Below are positions 57,093-64,000 of a stretch of 64,000 nucleotides of DNA, piece after piece. A model generated the notes under the pieces. The model ran no database searches. It saw only the letters and a program-made list of their open reading frames with translations, and was not told the origin of the DNA. The stretch covers positions 245,575,218-245,639,217 of the forward strand of contig NC_081406.1 of the NCBI RefSeq assembly GCF_030272615.1, in the 5' to 3' direction. A program made the translations under genes and the position numbers. Origin of the DNA: Cryptomeria japonica (taxonomy: Eukaryota; Streptophyta; Pinopsida; Cupressales; Cupressaceae). How positions within the stretch are numbered: position 1 is the stretch's first letter; each line of letters begins with the position of its first letter.

Positions 57093-58159
57093 TGTTGGGC
57101 TTAAGTGTAACCTTGAAACAATCCATGATACTAATGCATATGCTATGTAATTATCTATTAAATGTGCATATGCTAGAGAGAATGTTGTTTCAAGATGATT
57201 TGGGAAATGTGGTTGTTTGTATGTGCTAACGTGTTTTGTAGGTCTGTACTAAGAAAGTGGTGTTATGATGAATCTTGCAGCAAGGAGCAGGACTCTTACC
57301 AACTGGCCAATTGTTAAAGGAGTCAAGGAATAACCAACATGGAGGATATTTCTCTACTTAATGTTGTAACTACCTTCTTAATTAATCATGTACAACCAGT
57401 TGAATCTATCTAGGGGCGTTGCGCTATATCTATGCTGGGGAAGTCTTATCTAACTTGGCTAAGTGCATGCATGAGCTTCCCTTTCCTCTTTTTATGCTTT
57501 CAATAAATGGCTCCCTCCTCATGTTGTGGAGTTGGTCGGCCAATTAGTTAGGATAGATGATAGTTTTTCTTCTATAAATAATGTTCAGATGATGTAAGTT
57601 TACTTTCAGCTTTGAAATATAGTTTAAGAGCATGTTATCATATCTTATGTACTTCTGTTTTGATGAATCAAATGATATTATGAGTTTTCAGCACTTGTGT
57701 TAATCTTGGAAGTCTCACTCAAGGGGGCCCACTTGGCGAGAACTTTGTTTAGTTAGCTTAGTAGTTATTCTTCATTCAGTAGTTAGTATCATTCCAGCAA
57801 TTGATTGTACGTATAGCCAAAGCGGGCAGAGTAGTTTCTCGTCTATTGTCTGGAACCTCATTCTTGTAGCTTATGTTAGATTAATATTCACATGTTCAAA
57901 TTATTTGTTGATTTAAGTTCAGTTTCCTTCATTAGTTGTTTACAACATTTCAATTTTAGCATTGTTCTTTGCTTAAGTCTTGATAGCCATAATAGAGTCT
58001 TAGTGCACATACAATGTTGACCCATTTCAAGTTCATGTCCCTGGGTTGATGAGTTAAATGAACCTCCATAATGAGTCTGACAGATACTTAGTATGGATGT
58101 GTAATCTCTAAGTTATAGCTTTAAGGGCTTTAATATTGAACCATTAAAGGAGGCGGACA
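57093..58159 (+). repeat. Probable 5' LTR of the Tat/Athila-like element
   Basis: The start TGTTGGGCTTAAG and the end GGCGGACA are inferred from TG...CA ends and the adjoining PBS. A TATA box (TCTATAAATAATG near 57571) and an earlier AATAAA lie inside. The second LTR is outside the window, so the edges are unproven. Confidence 0.45.
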
Positions 58160-58182
58160 TTTTTGGTGTTATTGCCGAGGAC
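58160..58182 (+). promoter_or_regulatory. Decayed primer-binding region
   Basis: TTTTGGTGTTATTGCCGAGG resembles the TGGCGCCGTTGCCGGGGA-type sequence found after the 5' LTR of many Tat/Athila elements. Every difference is a C-to-T or G-to-A change. Confidence 0.6.
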
Positions 58183-58689
58183 GATGTCAAACTAAGAAGT
58201 TCTTTAGGGTCATTTTTAGTTTATTCTTGTTTAAATACAGATGCAAGATGATCTTAGAATATTCTCTCATTTGAGTTATGCCCATAATTTTTCCACAAAT
58301 TCTTTGTGTGGAATCGGTTGATACTGAGTTGATATTATATGCATATATGAAGAGATAATTTAGGGAGATTTCTTCCTAACGACCCTTATCCTGATAGTTA
58401 TTTTGAGGAATCCAAAAATCAGTCTGAAGACAAAGACCAAGAGATAAATCCTTTGGCTGATATATTTGCCAATTTCAATAATCCAGAAGATCCAGCTAAC
58501 CAAGAACCTGTTGATAACCCATTTGCCTTGATACTTTATCAAGCAAGAATGGTTGTTGCTGCACAAAATTAGCCTAACCAACCCACTTTTGAATTCCTCA
58601 TCACAAACTAATAAGATAATAATAATCTCAAGATTATCCCTGCTTCAGTCCTCCCTAAGTTTTATGGGCTTGTAACAGAGGACCAAAAT

Positions 58690-59695
58690 ACCATTTTGTT
58701 TGAATTTGGCATCCTCTGTAGAAGCTATGACTACACCACTGATGCTCATAGGCTTAAGCTTTTCCATGCTACTTTGAAGGAAGGAGACCTAAGATGGTTT
58801 ATGAGCTTGGGAAGAGACGTTGTCAACAGTTGGGATGCCATGCAAGCAAAATTTCTTGAGAAATACAAATAATACTGTAGAAGTGGTAACATAAGGGGAG
58901 ATGAGAAGTGGTAACATAAGGGGACTACATTTCATGGTTCTTGTTCTGCTTAAGAAAGTCTTCAGACCATACTCTTAACCAAGAATCTCAAAAGTTACTT
59001 TTCCTCAGGGGAGTCAGTGATAGTTATGCTGACGCCCTAGATCTAATAGGAGGAGGGGACATTACTCATCTTCCTTGGGACAACATTAAGAAGATGTGCT
59101 AGAACTACTCCCGAGTTGCTATCAAGAAAGGAAGAGGTATGGGAAAAGCATCTGCTAGTGGGGTCTCAAGGGCAGAAATCACTAATTTTCTTTCGAATTT
59201 TAAGAAAGATATCATAAACAATATGGCCACTCAACTGAATACCCTGCAAGCAAAGAGGAAACAAGAGGAGGCAAAAGCAATGTTAGTAGAATTTTGTCCT
59301 CATTGTAGGCAAAAGGACTGCAAATGTAAAATGGTAGCCAATGTTGATAGCGAGAAAATTCCACCTGAGTTCAAGCTGATTGAGGGAGTTGAAGAACAAG
59401 TTTTCTATGTTGCACAAAGGAGACCATGGGATCCAAGACAAGGTATGCCACCTGATCCATTATTTTTTAACGGACCTTACATGAATTCTTATGCATCTAA
59501 TAACCAGTGGTAGTACCAATATCCATCCAATTTTGGGGGGTATCCACTATAGTCTTGGAATAACCCTCTGAATACTTGGCCTAATTACCAAAATTCTCTA
59601 CCTCAATGGCCACTTTCTCAAGGGAATTGACAACATCCCCAAGGGAATTGGCAACAAACATCCCAGTGTAGGGGTGGAAAGCAATGGCCAAACAT
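58690..59695 (+). pseudogene. Gag remnant of the Tat/Athila-like element
   Basis: Fragments such as LRWFMSLGRD and WDAMQAKFLEKY (about 58790-58870) match the retrotrans_gag core. A frame at 59139-59513 carries CPHCRQKDCKC, a Cys/His-rich motif, and a Pro/Asn/Gln-rich tail continues with stops to about 59850. Multiple breaks are visible. Confidence 0.7.
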
Positions 59696-59860
59696 GTAGT
59701 TGGTTACATGCATCCACCTTCACAACCTCAGCAACAAGCTATCATGCCCCCTCCTAATCCTAATGCTAGTACACCTAGACCTACTTAGTTGCCAACTCAA
59801 CCCACACCTAATCTCAATAATAAACCATAGCCACAACAGGTTTATTCTACCGATCCAAAT

Positions 59861-62800
59861 TTGTACCCTGAATATGTTATGAGTTTAGGTGACATTCACC
59901 TATGTTCAGGAACTACCCTGCCTACTCCTCTTATAATTGAGCTTCGTGAGGAGGAAGAGGAGAATCCAAATCTGGCTAAGGCACCTACTCAACTAGAACA
60001 ATCTAAGCATCCTGAACCATGCCACCAACCTAATCCAGAACCACCATTTCCTCAATGGTTGGAAATTGTCAAACAAAAGGAAGAGTCCACCTTTGACATC
60101 CTAGATCAATTGAAACACATATGTGTCAAGATACCTTTGTTTCAGATCATTAAAGATGTCCTAGTATATGGGAAAGCCATAAAAGAGACATGTCTCAAAA
60201 ATCTAGGAAGGAAGGGAAAAGATCCCAAAACTATTCATGTGGTAGGCAAATTGGCAAACATCATGCTTGGGAAAGTAATTGTTCTCAAGTATGTTGATCC
60301 AGGTAGCCCTATAGTTGTATTCATCATCAATGGTATACAAATAAAGAATGCTTTAATAGACTTAGGTGTTGCAATTAATTTGATGACTAAGGATATCCTG
60401 CAGCAACTAAATATTGCCAATCCAAGACCCACTGCTACCATCATTCCGCTTGCTGATAGTTCTACTGTCCAATCGGATGCTATAGTGGAAGATGTAGTGG
60501 TTACTCTTGATTCATGGGAGTATCTCACATATTTCATTATCCTTTCCCCTAAAGCCACACTAGGAGGATATCCTATTATCTTGGGAAGGCCATGGTTGGA
60601 CACAACAGATGCTTATATAGGATGTCATTCAGGAGACATGATCATCTTTGATGGTAAGAATACTAAAAAATTGCTTCTTTATCCACCCGCTCAACCAAAC
60701 CAAGACATAGATAATCCTATTTGGCCAAATGTCGGAGAAGAAGCTGAAGATATTAATTTAGTGGCTAAGCTCATGATGATATATAGAAGCCCTTTCTTGC
60801 AACAGTATGATGAAGATGAAATGTTGTCTCAAATAATCCAAAACCAGTATGAGACTCATGCAGAATCATCCAACCATGCATCTAGTTTAGAAATCCCTTT
60901 GCCAATGCTTCTCTTGGTCACTCTTGCTTCACCAATAGATATTATGCCTACATTATTACTCAGAGAATTGAAAATGCCAAGTGTTAGTGAGATAGCCATG
61001 ATAGAATTGACTACACAAGTACAAGTTGCAAAAGTAAAATATCTGAACATCAATAGTCACCTTACCCAAGAGCAACAATTATCTTTGACAAATCTATTAA
61101 AGAAGCATAAGCAAGAATTTTCTTGGAGTTACCATGATATGAAGGGTATTGATCCTAAATTATGCACTCATAGGATCTATATCAGAGATGATTATGCACC
61201 AGTGAGGCAACCACAAAGAAGAATTAACTCTGCATCAAGGGAGATTGTGAAAGAAGAATTACAGAAGCTCTTGGATGTAGGATTTATCTACCCAATCTCA
61301 GATAGCCAATGGGTATCTTCTTTGGTAATTGTTCCTAAAAAGGGAGGTAAATGGATAGTTTGTGTTGATTACAAGAAACTCAATGCTACAACTAAGAAGG
61401 ATCATTTTCTACTTCCTTTCATAGATCAAGTATTGGATTCCCTAGCAGTAAAACAATACTTATGTTTCCTAGATGGTTCTAGTGGCTACAATCAAATACA
61501 AATTGCACCAGAGGAGTAGGAAAAGACAACTTTCACTTGTCCATGGGGAACCTATGCCTATTCAGTGCTTCCATTTGGTCTCTGCAATGCACCTGCAAAT
61601 TTTCAAAGAGTAGTAATAAGTATATTTTTAGACATTTCACAAGAATGTATGGAAATTTATATGGATGATTTTACTACTTATGGCACTAATTTTGTTGAAG
61701 CATTACAAAAACTAGAAAAAGTGTTGCAAAGATGTGAAGATCATAATCTGTCCCTGAATAGTGAAAAGTGTTTCATGATAATGCAACAAGGAGTGGTCCT
61801 TGGCCACTACATCTCTCAAAAAGGAATACAGGTAGATCCAACCAAGATTCCAATCATTTCTAGTCTCCATAAACTTGTAAATAAAAAATATGTTATAAGC
61901 TTTCTAAGACATGCAGGGTATTATAGGCGGTTCATAAAAGACTTCAACCAAATTGCAGCCCCACTTTATAACCTTTTGACTAAGGATGCAAAATTTCATT
62001 GGACAGGATTGTGACAAAGCCTTCTCTAATCTAAAAGGAGCATTAGCACAAGCACCTATTCTTAAGGGTCCTAATTGGGAACTCCCATTCCACATTCATA
62101 CAGATGCATCTGATTATGCAATAGAAGTTGTTTTGGGCTAGAAAGAGGTAGTTGTTGAGCATGCAATCTATTTTGTCAGCAAGAACCTGTAAGGGGTTGA
62201 GTTTAACTACACAATCACAAAAAGAAATGTTGGCAGTCATATATGCCCTCAACAAATTCAGACATTATATCATAGGGTATCAGATCTTTATTCATACTGA
62301 TCATGCAACAATTAAATATCTTATGAATAAGCCATTGATCACGGGAAGATTGGCAAGATGGTTACCGTTGATGCAGGAATTTCATATCACAATAATTGAC
62401 AAGCCTGGAAAAATAAATATTGTAGCAGATTTCTTATCCAGATTGACTACATCAGAAGATACTCAAGTGATTTATGACACTTTCCTTGATGAACATTTGT
62501 TTTTAATTATCGTGCATACACCTTGGTATGCATAATATAGCAAACTATTTGGTTGCAGGGAAGGTGCCTCCTCACTTCTCTCCAAATGAGAGGAGAATTA
62601 TCATTGATAAAAATTTCCCTTTCTCATGGATTGAAGGATGTTTATTATACACTAGACCAGATCATGTGATGAGGAGATGTGTCATAGAAGATGAAACCTA
62701 TGACATTTTGCATACATGTCATGATGAACCCTATGGGGGACATTTTGCTGCCAAAAGGACATTAATGAAAATTCTTAACACAAATTATTATTGGCCCACC

Positions 62801-63852
62801 CTTCATAAAGATGCAATCAAGTACACAAGGAAGTGTGATAGATGAAAGAGGAGGGGATGACCAACCAAATCAAATGAGATGCCCCTCTACCCTCAAGTTG
62901 TTATCACACCATTTGACAAATGGAGTTTGGATTTCGTGGGTCCAATTGATCCACCACCCAATGGTAATTCCTATATCCTAGTGTGTACTGACTATGTCAC
63001 TAAATGGGTTGAAGCTAAGGCAATGAAACATGCAAGGGATAATAAGGTTGCATATTTTTTTATGAGGAGATCTTCACAAGATATGTGGTTCCAAGGGAGA
63101 TAGTGACAGATCAAGGAGCTCAATTCACATCAACCCTTGTTACAACACTAGTTAATGAATACAATATTAGGCGTCAGAAATCTAGCCCTTATCATCCTCG
63201 GGAAAATGGGAAAGCTGAGGTAACCAATCGAGAAATTAAGGCAATTCTGAAAAAAATAGTGGCCATTCATAGAAAAGATTGGGCCAACTGATTGTCCGAA
63301 GTTGTCTGGGCATACAAAACTACATGGAAAATAACAACTGGTTTTACACCATTTGAATTGTTGTATGGAAAAACATATATGATTCCCATTGAGTTTGAAC
63401 ATAAAACTCTAAGAACTGCATTGGATGTGGAAATAAACCTATCAGAAGCACAAAGAGAAAGGATCATGCAGCTCAATAACTTAGATGAAATGAGGAAGGC
63501 AACACTTTACCACACAGAAGTTGTGCAAGCTCAATGGATTAAGTGGCATGATAAATACATTAAAAAGAAGCAATTCCAACCAGGTGATTGGGCTCTTCTT
63601 TATGACTCCCAGTATCAAGAAGGTGTAGGTAAGCTGCAAACTAGATGCCTAGGACCATATGAGGTAGCACACGTATTTTCAAATGGAGTTGTTCAACTTA
63701 GCACAATTGACCCTGTTAGATTCAAATTGCTGGTCAACGATCATCGCTTGCATTTATATCACAACCTATCTTCAAAAGCAGAATTCATGCAACAATTCAT
63801 CAACTTTCCTGTAGCCGAAGGAAGCAGACCAAGTGTCCATCCTTCTGCCTAA
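59861..63852 (+). pseudogene. Pol of the Tat/Athila-like element
   Basis: The 552-codon frame at 59861-61519 holds the protease (ALIDLGVAINLM, with DLG in place of DTG as in this group) and the first half of RT (CTHRIYIRDDYAPVRQPQRR, DSQWVSSLVIVPKKGGKW). A stop at 61517 interrupts RT. The frame at 61565-62014 holds the YMDDFTTYG active box and the thumb. RNase H follows in two frames (HTDASDYAI, then HTDHATIKYLM). The integrase at 62528-63852 has the finger region, [19 protein letters not shown] and YHPRENGKAE, with a frame change near 63085 and a stop at 63289, then a 186-codon end without a chromodomain. At least five breaks are seen. Confidence 0.85.
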
Positions 63853-64000
63853 TATACATGTGCATCAAAACATAATAAAGATTTCCAAATCAATGGAAAT
63901 CCAATTCTTCCATTATTCCATACATCCACCTTCACTCCATCATTCTCTCTCTTCCACCATTCTCTTGATCATTTCCCTCCATCGTGTTCTTCATTTATTA
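63853..64000. other. Window end, non-coding
   Basis: CT-rich DNA after the integrase stop. It probably leads to the element's 3' region but no LTR start is visible. Confidence 0.4.

Larger units (their letters stand above)
57093..63852 (+). mobile_element. Decayed Tat/Athila-like Ty3/gypsy element, 3' end outside window
   Basis: A probable 5' LTR (about 57093-58159), a PBS-like site, a gag remnant and a long pol follow in order on the plus strand. The pol type (DLG protease motif, YMDDF RT box, no chromodomain) fits the non-chromovirus Tat/Athila group. The 3' LTR is not reached. Stops and shifts in gag, RT, RNase H and integrase disable it. Confidence 0.8.

Overview
The window looks like nuclear DNA from a large-genome seed plant. 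The evidence is a spliced plant-type photolyase-family gene (PHR2-like) with a first intron of almost 10 kb, set among decayed LTR retrotransposons, an L1-type LINE, hAT relics, a SINE and tandem repeats. Long introns and many worn-down elements would suit a gymnosperm, but nothing here proves that. No bacterial operon, CRISPR array, rRNA or intact tRNA gene was seen.

Layout. 1-3.9 kb is AT-rich flank with one SINE (15-bp target duplication) and a diverged tandem duplication. 3,942-15,718 (minus strand) is the one recognisable host gene: a four-exon PHR2 homologue encoding about 523 residues. Its 9,947-bp intron 1 holds a Ty3/gypsy integrase-chromodomain relic and an antisense hAT relic. 16-17.6 kb is an old tandem duplication upstream of the gene. 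18.0-23.4 kb is a decayed L1-type LINE. 24.6-29.4 kb is a Ty1/copia relic split by a 1,989-bp insertion and a 509-bp solo LTR, both with 5-bp flanking duplications.

32.6-33.0 kb is a TA/TG microsatellite. 33.08-36.47 kb is a deleted copia element with both LTRs, followed by further copia-like LTR pieces and minisatellites to 40.7 kb. 41,057-47,771 (minus) is the best preserved mobile element: a Ty3/gypsy chromovirus-like element with LTRs of 989 and 992 bp, a perfect AATGA target duplication, PBS, PPT, gag with one internal stop, and a 1,045-codon open pol. Its LTRs carry an array of small hairpins whose stems differ but stay self-complementary. That array is the most unusual signal I found.

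48.8-49.6 kb is a ~117-bp tandem repeat. 51.2-53.3 kb is a purine-rich tract built of four ~530-570-bp units. 54.7-56.3 kb is a second hAT relic. From about 57.1 kb to the end is a decayed Tat/Athila-like Ty3/gypsy element whose 3' LTR lies outside the window.

Only PHR2 is confidently a functional host gene. Element boundaries given without target duplications are approximate.
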